Source: Verrucomicrobium sp. GAS474 | Lineage (GTDB): Bacteria; Verrucomicrobiota; Verrucomicrobiia; Methylacidiphilales; GAS474 | Length of the DNA stretch: 64,000 bases | Reading direction: 5' to 3' | NCBI RefSeq assembly: GCF_900105685.1 | Contig: NZ_LT629781.1 | Span: 1-64,000 of the forward strand | Shown: positions 50,819 through 59,271 of the stretch, in pieces | How the letters are laid out: every line of letters starts with the position of its first letter | How positions within the stretch are numbered: position 1 is the first letter of the stretch | Notes under the pieces: model-generated | The model's database searches: none | Told to the model about the DNA's origin: nothing | The model's input: the letters and a program-made list of their open reading frames with translations, nothing else | Program-made: the position numbers and the translations under genes

Positions 50819-52072
50819 CTACTTCGGCAGGGAGAAGTAGAAGACGCTTCCCTCGCCGACTTTTCCCTCGGCCCAGGTCCGACCGCCGTGTTTCTCGACG
50901 ATACTGCGGACGGTGGAGAGGCCGACGCCGGTTCCCTCGAACTCGGCGCTGGAATGGAGGCGCTGGAAGACGCCGAAGAGTTTCCCGGCGTTCTTCATGT
51001 CGAATCCGGCGCCGTTGTCCCGGACGAAGAAGATCCGTTCCTTCTCGCTCCCGCTCCAGCCGATCTCGATCTTGGCGCGGCTCCGCTGGGAGCTGTATTT
51101 CACGGCGTTCGAGAGGAAATTGCTGAAGACCTGGCGGAGGAGGGAGCGGTCTCCCCGCACCTCGGGGAGCTTCGCGACCTGCCATTCGATGTCGCGGCCC
51201 TCGGTGTGGAGGTCCTGCTCCCGGATCTCGGCGATGAGGGAGTCGAGGTCGACGGGCTGGAGGTTCAGCTCGGCATGCCCCGCGCGGGCGAATTCGAGCA
51301 TGTCGCTGATCAGCTCGGCCATGCGGGTCGCCGATTTGGAGACCTTCTCGAGGCACTCGGCCATCTCGCCGCTGAGGTTGGGCTGGAGGACCTCGACGAG
51401 GCCGAGGTAACCGAAGATGTGCGAGAGGGGGGCGCGGAGGTCGTGGGCGACGGAGTAGCTGAAGGCCTCGAGGCTGGCGTTCGCCGTCTTCAGCTCCCGG
51501 TTCTTCTTTTCGAGCTCGAAGTTGAGCTTGCTGACCTTCGCGGCGATGCGGATCTTGCCCTCGATCTCGGCCTCCAGCTGCTTGCGGATGCGGGCGAGCT
51601 CGATGAAGGCCTCGACCTTGGCGCGGAGGATGCCGGGGACGACCGGCTTGATGATGTAATCGACGGCGCCGTGGGCGTAGCCCTTGAACATCATCTCGTC
51701 GGAGATGAAGGAGCCGGTGACGAAGATGATGGGGATGTGGCGGGAGCGGGGCCGCTCGCGGATCATCTCCGCCGTCTCGAAGCCGTCGAGACCGGGCATG
51801 TGTCCGTCGAGGAGGATGACGGCGAATTCGTCCCGCAGCAGGTAGCCGAGGGCTTCCTCGCCCGACTGCGCGGTGACGATCTCCTGGCCGAGGCAATCGA
51901 GGACCGCCGTGAGGGCGAAGAGGTTGGCCGCGTCGTCGTCGACGACGAGGATCTTCACCCGGTTCGCGTCGTCGCCGGCGGGCGCGGGAGCGATCTTGGG
52001 CAGCGGCGCTCCCTGCGGCCCTGCTTCCGGCGTCGGCCGATTGCGAAGGTTTCGTACCAGTAAATTATCCAT
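50819..52072 (-). CDS. Hybrid response regulator/histidine kinase
   Basis: A 417-residue protein. The receiver domain lies first (VKILVVDDDAANLFALTAVL, AVILLDGHMPGLDGFETAEM with phospho-Asp and YIIKPVVPGILRAKVEAFIE), then a coiled coil (ELARIRKQLEAEIEGKIRIA), a HisKA domain (SLEAFSYSVAHDLRAPLSHI) and an ATPase domain (LRQVFSNFLSNAVKYSSQ, VRDNGAGFD, GTGVGLSTVRSIVEKHGGR). Thus a receiver regulates a soluble kinase of the phytochrome-like HisKA family. It has no membrane part. The partner is not in the window. Confidence 0.9.
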   Translation of the reverse strand: MDNLLVRNLRNRPTPEAGPQGAPLPKIAPAPAGDDANRVKILVVDDDAANLFALTAVLDCLGQEIVTAQSGEEALGYLLRDEFAVILLDGHMPGLDGFETAEMIRERPRSRHIPIIFVTGSFISDEMMFKGYAHGAVDYIIKPVVPGILRAKVEAFIELARIRKQLEAEIEGKIRIAAKVSKLNFELEKKNRELKTANASLEAFSYSVAHDLRAPLSHIFGYLGLVEVLQPNLSGEMAECLEKVSKSATRMAELISDMLEFARAGHAELNLQPVDLDSLIAEIREQDLHTEGRDIEWQVAKLPEVRGDRSLLRQVFSNFLSNAVKYSSQRSRAKIEIGWSGSEKERIFFVRDNGAGFDMKNAGKLFGVFQRLHSSAEFEGTGVGLSTVRSIVEKHGGRTWAEGKVGEGSVFYFSLPK

Positions 52073-52192
52073 AACAACGGCTCCTTTTGCTGTTTGCTAA
52101 ACGTGAGGATGGGGGAAAGGCGGTTAACCCGGTATCAGCCGATCCCCGATTTTCATGTAGGAGTACGCCGACACGGTAAAACGGTAAAAAAA

Positions 52193-52231
52193 GGCCCCCG
52201 CACCCCGATCTCTCGATCGGGGCCGGGGGCC
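52193..52231 (-). terminator. Terminator after doxX
   Basis: On the minus strand GGCCCCCGGCCCCGATC pairs with GATCGGGGTGCGGGGGCC with one bulged mismatch, followed by TTTTTTT. It lies 25 bp after the DoxX stop and ends the pirin-doxX unit. Confidence 0.9.
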
Positions 52232-52255
52232 GGGGAAACGTCGGGGCTCGGCGGC

Positions 52256-52720
52256 TTAGCCCTGGGTCTCGATTTTCCGGGCAAGCGCGCCGTCGACGGA
52301 AGCCTTGCCCGCGCCCTTCAGGATCACGATCAACGCGAGACCGAGGGCGAGGAGATGGTATTCAAAGCCCTCGCCCTTCTGGTCGCCATTCCAGTTCATG
52401 AAGAAGCCGTTGGCACCGTGGACGGTCAGGATGGCGACGACCATGTTCGAGGCGATGCCGAAGGCCGCGACGCGGCTGACCGCGCCGAAGATCAGGCCGA
52501 GGGATCCGGCGAATTCGGCCGCGATGGCGAGGAAGGCGAAGAGCGCGGGGACGTGCATCGTTCCGGTGAAGAAGCCCATCGTGGCGTCGAAGCCGTAGCC
52601 GCCGAACCAGCCGAGGGCCTTCTGCGCCCCGTGGGGGAACATGACGAGGCCGAGGGTGAGGCGGGCGATGAGGAGGGAGGAGGAGGAGCTGGTGTTGAGG
52701 AGGGCGCGGAGTGCTTTCAT
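52256..52720 (-). CDS. DoxX-family membrane protein
   Basis: A 154-residue protein with four helices and the family features SLLIARLTLGLVMFPHGAQK, GWFGGYGFDATMGFF, IAAEFAGSLGLIFGAVSR and LLALGLALIVILKGAGKAS. DoxX-like proteins take part in thiol/oxidative-stress complexes or act as quinone-linked modules. It lies 50 bp after the pirin gene in the same orientation; both are under divergent LysR control, which suggests a redox-stress response. Confidence 0.88.
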   Translation of the reverse strand: MKALRALLNTSSSSSLLIARLTLGLVMFPHGAQKALGWFGGYGFDATMGFFTGTMHVPALFAFLAIAAEFAGSLGLIFGAVSRVAAFGIASNMVVAILTVHGANGFFMNWNGDQKGEGFEYHLLALGLALIVILKGAGKASVDGALARKIETQG

Positions 52721-52771
52721 GGGGATGGTTTTCTGGGGGGTCTGGGGTTGAGGGGTGCGGTTGGGTGGTTA

Positions 52772-53515
52772 TCAGTTGAGGTCGAATAAAAGAACCTGGG
52801 TCGCGGCGGAGGCGGTGAGGGAGAGTGCGGTCTCCCCGGTGATCGCGAGGGCGTCGCCGGTGGCCAGGGCGAGGCCGTTCACGGTCACCTCGCCCTCGGC
52901 GACCTGGAGCCAGCCGTGGCGGCCCGCCGGGATCGTCCGGGAAACGGCCTGCCCGGCGTCGAGCTTCGCCAGCCAGAGGTCGGCGTCCTGCCGGATCGCG
53001 AGGGAATCGTCGCGGCCCGCCTTGCTGGCCAGCAGATGGAAGCGGCCGGTCTTCGCGGAGCGGAGCGATTTCTCGGCGTAGCGGGGCTTCGCGCCCTTCT
53101 CGTCGGGGACGATCCAGATCTGGAGGAAACGGCCCGCCTCGGTCGAGGAGGGATTGAACTCGCTGTGCTGGACGCCGGAACCGGCCGACATGTATTGCAT
53201 CTCGCCCGCCGTGAGGGTGCGGCCGTTGCCCATCGAGTCCTTGTGGGCGACGGAGCCGTGGAGGACGTAGGTCAGGATCTCCATGTCCCGGTGGGGATGG
53301 GTGCCGAAGCCCGCGCCGGGAAGGACGAGGTCGTCGTTGATCACACGGAGGGAGCGGAAGCCCATCCAGGCGGGATCGTAGTAGTCGGCGAAGCTGAAGG
53401 AGTGATAGCTGTCGAGCCAGCCGTGGTTGGCATGGCCCCGTTCGCTCGCCTTGCGAAGGACGAGGCCGGAGGCGGCGGGGCTCTGGCTCGGACTCTTGGT
53501 CGTGGTCGTTGTCAT
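52772..53515 (-). CDS. Pirin-family protein
   Basis: A 247-residue bicupin. The N-terminal cupin has GAGFGTHPHRDMEILTYVLH and SGVQHSEFNPSSTEAGR with the metal-binding His residues and Glu; the start at 53515 (MTTTTTKSPSQ) is a Thr-rich tail. Pirins act as quercetinase-like dioxygenases or redox sensors. The gene is divergent from a LysR regulator, the usual YhaK/YhhW arrangement. The gap of 84 bp probably contains the shared operator. Confidence 0.9.
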   Translation of the reverse strand: MTTTTTKSPSQSPAASGLVLRKASERGHANHGWLDSYHSFSFADYYDPAWMGFRSLRVINDDLVLPGAGFGTHPHRDMEILTYVLHGSVAHKDSMGNGRTLTAGEMQYMSAGSGVQHSEFNPSSTEAGRFLQIWIVPDEKGAKPRYAEKSLRSAKTGRFHLLASKAGRDDSLAIRQDADLWLAKLDAGQAVSRTIPAGRHGWLQVAEGEVTVNGLALATGDALAITGETALSLTASAATQVLLFDLN

Positions 53516-53599
53516 GGGAATAGTGATACGACGTTTTCGCCGGAATCCCAAAGACCGTGTTTCTTGCGTTAGCATAATCAAAATGCATAGTGAACGGAC

Positions 53600-54511
53600 A
53601 TGGAACTCCGTCACCTCCGCTACTTCGTCGCCGTCGCCGAAGAGGAAAACGTCAGCCGGGCCGCGCTGAAGCTCCACGTTTCCCAGCCCGCCCTCAGCCG
53701 CCAGATCCGCGACCTGGAGGACGAGATCGGCTTCGCCCTCTTCGAGCGGGACGCCAAGTCCCTCCGCCTCACCGAGGCCGGGCGGGTCTTCCTCCCCGAA
53801 TCGTGGGAAGTGATCCGCCGCGCCGGGGAGGCCGTCACGAAGGCGCGCGCCGTCGCCCTCGGCTCGGGCAGCGAGATCGCCGTCGGCTACGCCCCTTCCC
53901 TCACCTTCCAGATCCTCCCGAAGGCGCTCCGGGCCTTCCAGGAAAAGATGCCGAACGTCCGCGTCGCCCTCCACGACCTCTCGACCGAGGAGATGCTCTT
54001 CGGCCTCCTCGAGGGGAAGCTCCAGGCCGCCCTCCTGCCGAAGCCGACCGGCGGGGCGCTGCGCCGCCTGAATTACACCGAGATCGCCCGCTACGCCCTC
54101 TGCGCCGCCGTCGCCCCCGGCCACCCCCTCGTCGCCGAGATGGGCAAAAAGAAATCGCTCCCCATCGCCCGCGCCGCGCAGGAGCCCCTCGTCGCCTATA
54201 CGCGGAAGGACTACCCCGACTACCACGACCTGATCGACCGGACCTTCGCCCCCCTCGCGCGGAAGCCCCGCATCGCCGAGGAGCACGACGGCGTCACCAG
54301 CCTCCTCGCCTCGGTCGAGTCGGGCCGGGGCCTCGCCCTGCTGCCGGAGAGCATCGTCGACATGGTCGGCCCGCGCCTCGTCCTCTTCCCCCTCGTCCCC
54401 GCCCCCGCGCCCGCCTCGGTCGGCCTGGCATGGCGGAAGGAAGAGGCGGGGAAGGCCCTCGGCGAGTTCATCGCGGCCTGCTCGACCTGTTCGGGCAAGA
54501 TCGGGCGCTGA
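53600..54511 (+). CDS. LysR-family transcriptional regulator
   Basis: A 303-residue regulator. The winged helix-turn-helix is MELRHLRYFVAVAEEENVSR, AALKLHVSQPALSRQIRDLE, then a linker helix and a periplasmic-binding-like effector domain (EIAVGYAPSLTFQILPKALR to the end). It is divergent from pirin-doxX, which it likely controls. The effector is unknown. Confidence 0.92.
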   Translation: MELRHLRYFVAVAEEENVSRAALKLHVSQPALSRQIRDLEDEIGFALFERDAKSLRLTEAGRVFLPESWEVIRRAGEAVTKARAVALGSGSEIAVGYAPSLTFQILPKALRAFQEKMPNVRVALHDLSTEEMLFGLLEGKLQAALLPKPTGGALRRLNYTEIARYALCAAVAPGHPLVAEMGKKKSLPIARAAQEPLVAYTRKDYPDYHDLIDRTFAPLARKPRIAEEHDGVTSLLASVESGRGLALLPESIVDMVGPRLVLFPLVPAPAPASVGLAWRKEEAGKALGEFIAACSTCSGKIGR

Positions 54512-54608
54512 ATCGAAGGCCGGGCCGATGCGGTCCGACCCGCATTCCGTCGTGTACATCGGCCCTCTCTTCTGCTAGCTTTTCAGGAGAACTCCCCCTT
54601 TTCCCCGC

Positions 54609-55352
54609 ATGAAAGCCCTCCTCCTCGCCGCCGGACGCGGCACCCGCATGGGTGCCCTGACCGAAGCCCTTCCGAAGCCGATGGTCGCCGCCCGTCCGCC
54701 CGGGGCCGCTCCCGACGCCCCCCTCCGACCGATCCTCGAGACGATCCTCTCCGGCCTGCGCGACGAGGCGGGAATCACCGAGGTCTGCATCATCGTCGGC
54801 TGGCAGGCCCACATCATCCGGGACCACTTCGGCGACGGCTCCGCCCACGGCCTGAAGATCACCTACCTCGTGCAGGAGGTCCAGGACGGCACCGGCAAGG
54901 CCCCCGAGCTGGCGCGGGAGTGGATCGGCGACGCCCCCTTCTTCCTCTCCTACGGGGACATCCTCGTCCCCGCGCGCGATTACCGCACCCTCGTCGACGG
55001 CTTCAATGAAGAACCCGTCGGCGGCGTCATCGGCCTCATCGACGGCCAGGACCTCACGAAGGGCGGGGCCATCGTCCTCGACGCCGGACGGCGCGTCATC
55101 GAGATCGTCGAGAAGGCGGCCCCCGACGCGATTCCCGCGAACGCCTACTACAACAGCGGCCTCTACATCCTCACCCCCGGGATCTTCACCCACACCGCCA
55201 CGCTCCGGAAATCGCCCCGGGGCGAGTACGAGCTGACCGACGCCCTCCGCGGCCTCGCCGCCGGAGGGAAACTGAAGGGAGTCTTCCTCAGCGAGAAATG
55301 GGTCGATGTCCGCGACCCCGGCGTCCTCGCCCAGCTCAACGGGACTTCTTAG
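54609..55352 (+). CDS. Sugar-1-phosphate nucleotidyltransferase family protein
   Basis: A 247-residue enzyme with the GT-A-like nucleotide-binding fold: KALLLAAGRGTRMGALTEAL then PKPMV (the GxGTRM..PKPM motif), FFLSYGDILVPARDYRTLV (Asp for Mg) and KGVFLSEKWVDVRDPGVLAQ. It probably makes an NDP-sugar from NTP and a sugar-1-phosphate; the sugar is unknown. It begins a run of three plus-strand genes with xerD and rnc, spaced by 15 and 1 bp, so they are likely co-transcribed. Confidence 0.85.
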   Translation: MKALLLAAGRGTRMGALTEALPKPMVAARPPGAAPDAPLRPILETILSGLRDEAGITEVCIIVGWQAHIIRDHFGDGSAHGLKITYLVQEVQDGTGKAPELAREWIGDAPFFLSYGDILVPARDYRTLVDGFNEEPVGGVIGLIDGQDLTKGGAIVLDAGRRVIEIVEKAAPDAIPANAYYNSGLYILTPGIFTHTATLRKSPRGEYELTDALRGLAAGGKLKGVFLSEKWVDVRDPGVLAQLNGTS

Positions 55353-55367
55353 GATCGCTCCACCCCC

Positions 55368-56339
55368 ATGGGAACCCCCGTCGCCCCCGCCCTTCCTCCC
55401 CTCTGGGAACTCGAGATCGAGGATTGCCTCGCCTTCCTCGCGACCGAGAGGAACCACGCGACGAACTCCCAGCTCATCAATCACACGGCCCTCCTCGCCT
55501 TCGGCGCGTGGATGCGGCGGAACCTCGGCGAGGTCGGCCCCGAGGCGGTCGATGTCGAGACCGTCGTCCGCTTCCTCCGCGAGGAGCGCCTCGCCCGGGA
55601 GCTCTCCCCCGCCTCGATCAAGGTCCACGTCGTCGCCCTCCGCCACTTCTTCCGCCGCCTCCACGCCTCGGGCCGCATCCCGCGCGACCCGACCGAGACC
55701 CTCGACATCCCGAAGATCGGCCGCTTCCTCCCCGAATGCCTCAGCGAGGACGACGTGGGGAAGCTCCTCTCCGTCCCCTTCCCGGAGGGCCACCTCGGCC
55801 TGCGGGACCGCGCCATCCTCGAGATCTTCTACGGCTCCGGCCTCCGCCTCGCCGAGCTGACCACCCTCCGCATCGAATCGGTGATCCGCGAGCCGGAGGA
55901 CAACGGCGGAGGCAAGGGAATGGCCCTCCTCCGCATCATCGGCAAGGGAAACAAGGAGCGGGTCGTCCCCCTCGGCAGCAAGGCCCTCGCCGCCCTCGAC
56001 GCCTACCTCGACAACGCCCGCCTCTACCTCGCCACCGGGAAGAGCGGCGGAGAGATCTTCCTCGGCCGAAACGGCACGGCCCTGACGCGCGCCCGGGTCT
56101 GGCAGATCGTGAAGGCGTGCGCCCTCCGGGCCGGTTTCGCGAAGAACGTCTTCCCCCACCTCCTGCGTCACTCCTTCGCCACCCACCTCCTCGAGAACGG
56201 GGCCGACCTCCGGGTCATCCAGGAACTCCTCGGCCATGCCAGCATCGCCACCACGCAGATCTACACCCACGTCGACGCCGCCCGCCTCCGCGACGTCCAC
56301 CGCAGCCACCACCCGCGCTCGCGCCTCCCCTCCGCCTGA
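55368..56339 (+). CDS. xerD: Tyrosine recombinase XerD-like
   Basis: A 323-residue recombinase. The N-terminal SAM-like domain (CLAFLATERNHATNSQLINH, VRFLREERLARELSPASIKV) is followed by the catalytic domain with Arg in FYGSGLRLAELTTLRIES, Lys region IIGKGNKERVVPLGS, HxxR in FPHLLRHSFATHLLENGADL, and LLGHASIATTQIYTHVDAAR with the Tyr. The length and absence of arm-binding domain indicate housekeeping XerC/D for chromosome-dimer resolution at dif rather than a mobile-element integrase. Confidence 0.88.
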   Translation: MGTPVAPALPPLWELEIEDCLAFLATERNHATNSQLINHTALLAFGAWMRRNLGEVGPEAVDVETVVRFLREERLARELSPASIKVHVVALRHFFRRLHASGRIPRDPTETLDIPKIGRFLPECLSEDDVGKLLSVPFPEGHLGLRDRAILEIFYGSGLRLAELTTLRIESVIREPEDNGGGKGMALLRIIGKGNKERVVPLGSKALAALDAYLDNARLYLATGKSGGEIFLGRNGTALTRARVWQIVKACALRAGFAKNVFPHLLRHSFATHLLENGADLRVIQELLGHASIATTQIYTHVDAARLRDVHRSHHPRSRLPSA

Positions 56340-56340
56340 C

Positions 56341-57066
56341 ATGGAACCGTCCTCCCCCCTTCCCCCCCCGCTCCGCACCCTCGAAGAGCGCCTCGCCCAC
56401 CGCTTCGCCGATCCGCAGATCCTCCTCGAAGCCCTCACCCACCCCTCCACCGCGCAGGGGAAGGAGAGGAAAGCCGCCGCGCCCGACAACGAGCGGCTCG
56501 AATTCCTCGGCGACGCCGTCCTCCAGCTCGCCGTCACGGAGCGCCTCTACGCCCTCTTCCCCGAGGCTCCGGAGGGACAGCTCACCCCGTGGCGGGCCAG
56601 CCTCGTCAGCCGCGCCCGGATGGCCGACCTCGCCACCCGCCTCGGCCTCGGCGATCTCCTTTCCATGAGCCGGGGCGAGGAACGGAACGGGGGCCGCACC
56701 CGGCAATCGATCCTCGCGAACGCGATGGAGGCCGTCTTCGGGGCCGTCTTCCGCGACGCCGGTTGGGAAGCCGCCCGCAAGGTCATCCTCCACCTCCTCG
56801 ACACCGAGATCGCCCACCTCCACGCCGCCCCCCAGGAAGCCGCCGCCATCAACGCCAAGGGCGAGCTGCAGGAACTCCTCCAACGCGAGGGCAAGGAAGC
56901 CCCCCGCTACCTCTGCCTCAAGGAGGAAGGCGCCTCGCACGACCGCTTCTACGAAGTCCTCGTCACATGGAAAGGCCTCGAACTCGCGCGGGGAACAGGA
57001 AAGAGCAAACACGAGGCCGAGTTCGCCGCCGCCGCCGAGGCATTGAAAAGTTTGGCAAAGAAATAA
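56341..57066 (+). CDS. rnc: Ribonuclease III
   Basis: A 241-residue RNase III. The catalytic domain starts LEERLAHRFADPQILLEALT, with the signature NERLEFLGDAVLQLAVTERL (catalytic Glu and Asp) and ILANAMEAVFGAVFRDAGWE (Glu). The dsRNA-binding domain is at the C-terminus (NAKGELQELLQREGKEAPRY and GTGKSKHEAEFAAAAEALKS). It processes rRNA precursors and structured RNAs. It starts one base after the xerD stop. Confidence 0.95.
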   Translation: MEPSSPLPPPLRTLEERLAHRFADPQILLEALTHPSTAQGKERKAAAPDNERLEFLGDAVLQLAVTERLYALFPEAPEGQLTPWRASLVSRARMADLATRLGLGDLLSMSRGEERNGGRTRQSILANAMEAVFGAVFRDAGWEAARKVILHLLDTEIAHLHAAPQEAAAINAKGELQELLQREGKEAPRYLCLKEEGASHDRFYEVLVTWKGLELARGTGKSKHEAEFAAAAEALKSLAKK

Positions 57067-57333
57067 GCTGAAGCGAGGAAACGAGTTTCCGCTCCCAATA
57101 GGAATCAGGGCGTATTGGTCCCGTCTCCCGCTATCGCTCGCACCCTCGGACGCTCCAGGAACCATCCGATTTTAATCCAGTTCGGAGACGAGGCGCCGCC
57201 CAAGCGCGTCCGCCTAGCTAAGGCCCTCAGAACAGGAGGTTCCAGGAGGGGCGAATCCCCTCTTGGGCTATAAAGCGGATCGCCTCCAGCTGTACAGCGT
57301 CGACCCCGCCAGCCCCAAAGGGCCGCCCCGCCC
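57067..57333. repeat. Intergenic dispersed repeat, copy B, between convergent genes
   Basis: The gap between rnc and the convergent TauE gene has no gene. Block 1 (57275-57297 in inverse orientation) is an exact 23-bp match to 16356-16378; block 2 (57235-57265) corresponds to 16394-16423 with three differences and one inserted base. Again block 2 forms a hairpin (GAGGGGattcgCCCCTC on the minus strand). As with copy A it lies where two genes end. Confidence 0.75.
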
Positions 57334-58077
57334 CTACCCCCGCCACGCCGCCCAAAGCAGCGTCACGCCCGAAAGCACCAGCATCGCATCGACCGTCCCC
57401 CGGAACGTCTCCGCCTTCATCCGGTGAACAAACCGTTTCGCAAGGAACTGACCCAGCATGAGGAAAAGGCCGACGAAGCAACCCTTCAACACCGCCTCGA
57501 CCGGCAGGGCGTTGAAGCTGCGAAAGGCAATCGCCTTGCTGAGGTAGACGCCGAGGGAACAGGCCGCCTCGGTCGAGAGGAAGGCCCCCTTCACCAAGCC
57601 GCACGCCAGGAAGAGGGGGACGTTAATCGGCCCCGTGGTGACGACGATCCCGGTGAGGAACCCGATGAAGGCCCCGCTGGCGACGAGGTGCCAGGTCTTC
57701 AACCGCAGCTTCCGCGCCGTGAGCCACCGCGTCGCCGGGATCATGAGGAGGAAGAAGATCCCGAGCCCGCCCTCGACGAGCCGGGGCGGCAGCGCGAGGA
57801 GCGTCCGGGCCCCCAGCGCGGCGGCGGGGATCGCCGTGATCGAGTAGGCCGTCCACGCCCGCCAATCGACCTCTCGCCACCATGCCGCGATGCGGGCCGC
57901 GTTCCCGAGGATCGCCGCGACCGCCATGACCGGCACCGCCCGTTGCGGGCCGAAGAGGAGGACGAGCACCGGCATCAGGACCAGGGACGAGCCGGTGCCG
58001 ACGATCCCGCTGAACGTCCCCGCCAGGAGGCCGAGGACCGAGAGAAGCAGAAAGGCCGGAACGTGCCCGTATTCCAT
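57334..58077 (-). CDS. TauE/SafE-family membrane protein (sulfite or sulfonate-related exporter)
   Basis: A 247-residue protein with about eight helices and the family features LSVLGLLAGTFSGIVGTGSS, LVLMPVLVLLFGPQRAVPVM and GFLTGIVVTTGPINVPLFLA. TauE/SafE proteins export sulfite, sulfoacetate or other anions. A link to sulfite made by the desulfurisation island 10-34 kb away is possible but not shown, as this large family is diverse. It lies 21 bp from hemB on the same strand. Confidence 0.82.
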   Translation of the reverse strand: MEYGHVPAFLLLSVLGLLAGTFSGIVGTGSSLVLMPVLVLLFGPQRAVPVMAVAAILGNAARIAAWWREVDWRAWTAYSITAIPAAALGARTLLALPPRLVEGGLGIFFLLMIPATRWLTARKLRLKTWHLVASGAFIGFLTGIVVTTGPINVPLFLACGLVKGAFLSTEAACSLGVYLSKAIAFRSFNALPVEAVLKGCFVGLFLMLGQFLAKRFVHRMKAETFRGTVDAMLVLSGVTLLWAAWRG

Positions 58078-58098
58078 GGCGGTACGCCCCAGCCGACT

Positions 58099-59118
58099 CT
58101 AGCTCCGCCGAGCGAAGTCCTCCGCCCACTCCCGGGCGAAGTAGGTGAGGATCAGGTCGGCCCCGGCGCGGCGGATCCCGAGGAGCGATTCGTCCCGCGT
58201 CTTCCTGAGGTCGATCCACCCGGCCTGTCCCGCCGCCACGATCTGCGCGTACTCGCCCGAGACCTGATAGGCGGCAACGGGGACGTGGACCGCCTCGCGC
58301 ACCTCGCGGACGATGTCGAGGTAAGGTCCGGCGGGCTTCACCATCACCACGTCGGCCCCCTCCTCCTCGTCGAGGAGGGCCTCCAGCACCGCCTCGCGGC
58401 GGTTCGCCGGGTTCAACTGGTAGGTCCGCTTGTCGAGGTAGGTCCCCCCGGTCGAGGCCCCGCTCCCCACCGCCTCGCGGAAGGGACCGTAGTAGGCCGA
58501 GGCGAATTTCGCCGAGTAGGCGACGATGCCGGAATGGATCAGCCCCGCCTCGTCGAGGGCGGAGCGGATCGCCCCGACCCGCCCGTCCATCATGTCGGAA
58601 GGGGCGACGAAATCGGCCCCCGCCTGGGCGTGGATCACCCCCATCTGCGCCAGCACCGCCACGGTGGCGTCGTTGTCGAGGTCGCCGCGCTTCGGGTCCC
58701 AGATGCCGTCGTGGCCATGGGTCGTGAAAGGATCGAGGGCGAGGTCGGTCATGATCGCCATGTCGGGGAACTCCTTCTTCAGCCGCGCGACAGTCCAGGG
58801 GATCAGCCCCGTCGGATCGAGGGCCGCCGAACCGGCGTCGTCCTTCTCCACCCCCCCGAGGGAGGGGAAGAGCGCCACCATCCCGATGCCGAGCTTGTGG
58901 AGCGCCTCGACCTCGAACAGGAGCGAATCCTCCAGGTGCCGCTTCACGCCGGGCATCGAGGAGATCGTCTCCGGGATCGCCCCCACGTCGCGGATGAAGA
59001 GCGGCGCGACGAGCCGTCCCGGCGTCAGTTCCGTCTCCGCCGCGAAGGCGCGGATCGCCGCATTCTGGCGGAGACGCCGGGGTCGACGGGCAAGGGGGAG
59101 AGGGAAAGGATCGGGCAT
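58099..59118 (-). CDS. hemB: Porphobilinogen synthase
   Basis: A 339-residue HemB condensing two 5-aminolevulinate molecules for tetrapyrrole synthesis. Conserved parts are APLFIRDVGAIPETISSMPG, FVAPSDMMDGRVGAIRSALD, YSAKFASAYYGPFREAVGSG and DVVMVKPAGPYLDIVREVRE with the two active-site Lys. The metal region reads TDLALDPFTTHGHDGI with Asp in place of the Cys of zinc enzymes, so this is the Mg-dependent type. A start at 59118 (MPDPFPLPLARRPRR) is chosen because this Pro/Arg-rich opening is common and upstream residues are not conserved. Confidence 0.94.
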   Translation of the reverse strand: MPDPFPLPLARRPRRLRQNAAIRAFAAETELTPGRLVAPLFIRDVGAIPETISSMPGVKRHLEDSLLFEVEALHKLGIGMVALFPSLGGVEKDDAGSAALDPTGLIPWTVARLKKEFPDMAIMTDLALDPFTTHGHDGIWDPKRGDLDNDATVAVLAQMGVIHAQAGADFVAPSDMMDGRVGAIRSALDEAGLIHSGIVAYSAKFASAYYGPFREAVGSGASTGGTYLDKRTYQLNPANRREAVLEALLDEEEGADVVMVKPAGPYLDIVREVREAVHVPVAAYQVSGEYAQIVAAGQAGWIDLRKTRDESLLGIRRAGADLILTYFAREWAEDFARRS

Positions 59119-59271
59119 AGGCCGATCAGGGTAAGCGCCCCATTCCTTCACGACAAGCCAGGACAAGATCGCGCTTCGCTCCCTGCAATCATCCCGCCTC
59201 GGTCAACCTGGGTCGCGCCGAGGAATTGGCTGTCTTTTCCCCCTTTCCTTTCCGATACTGGGAGACGCCGC

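Noticed and set aside
57424-59271. Upstream extension of the redoxin-like gene (616 residues)
   Set aside because: It is the reverse of TauE and HemB; the true start at 59272 has a signal anchor.
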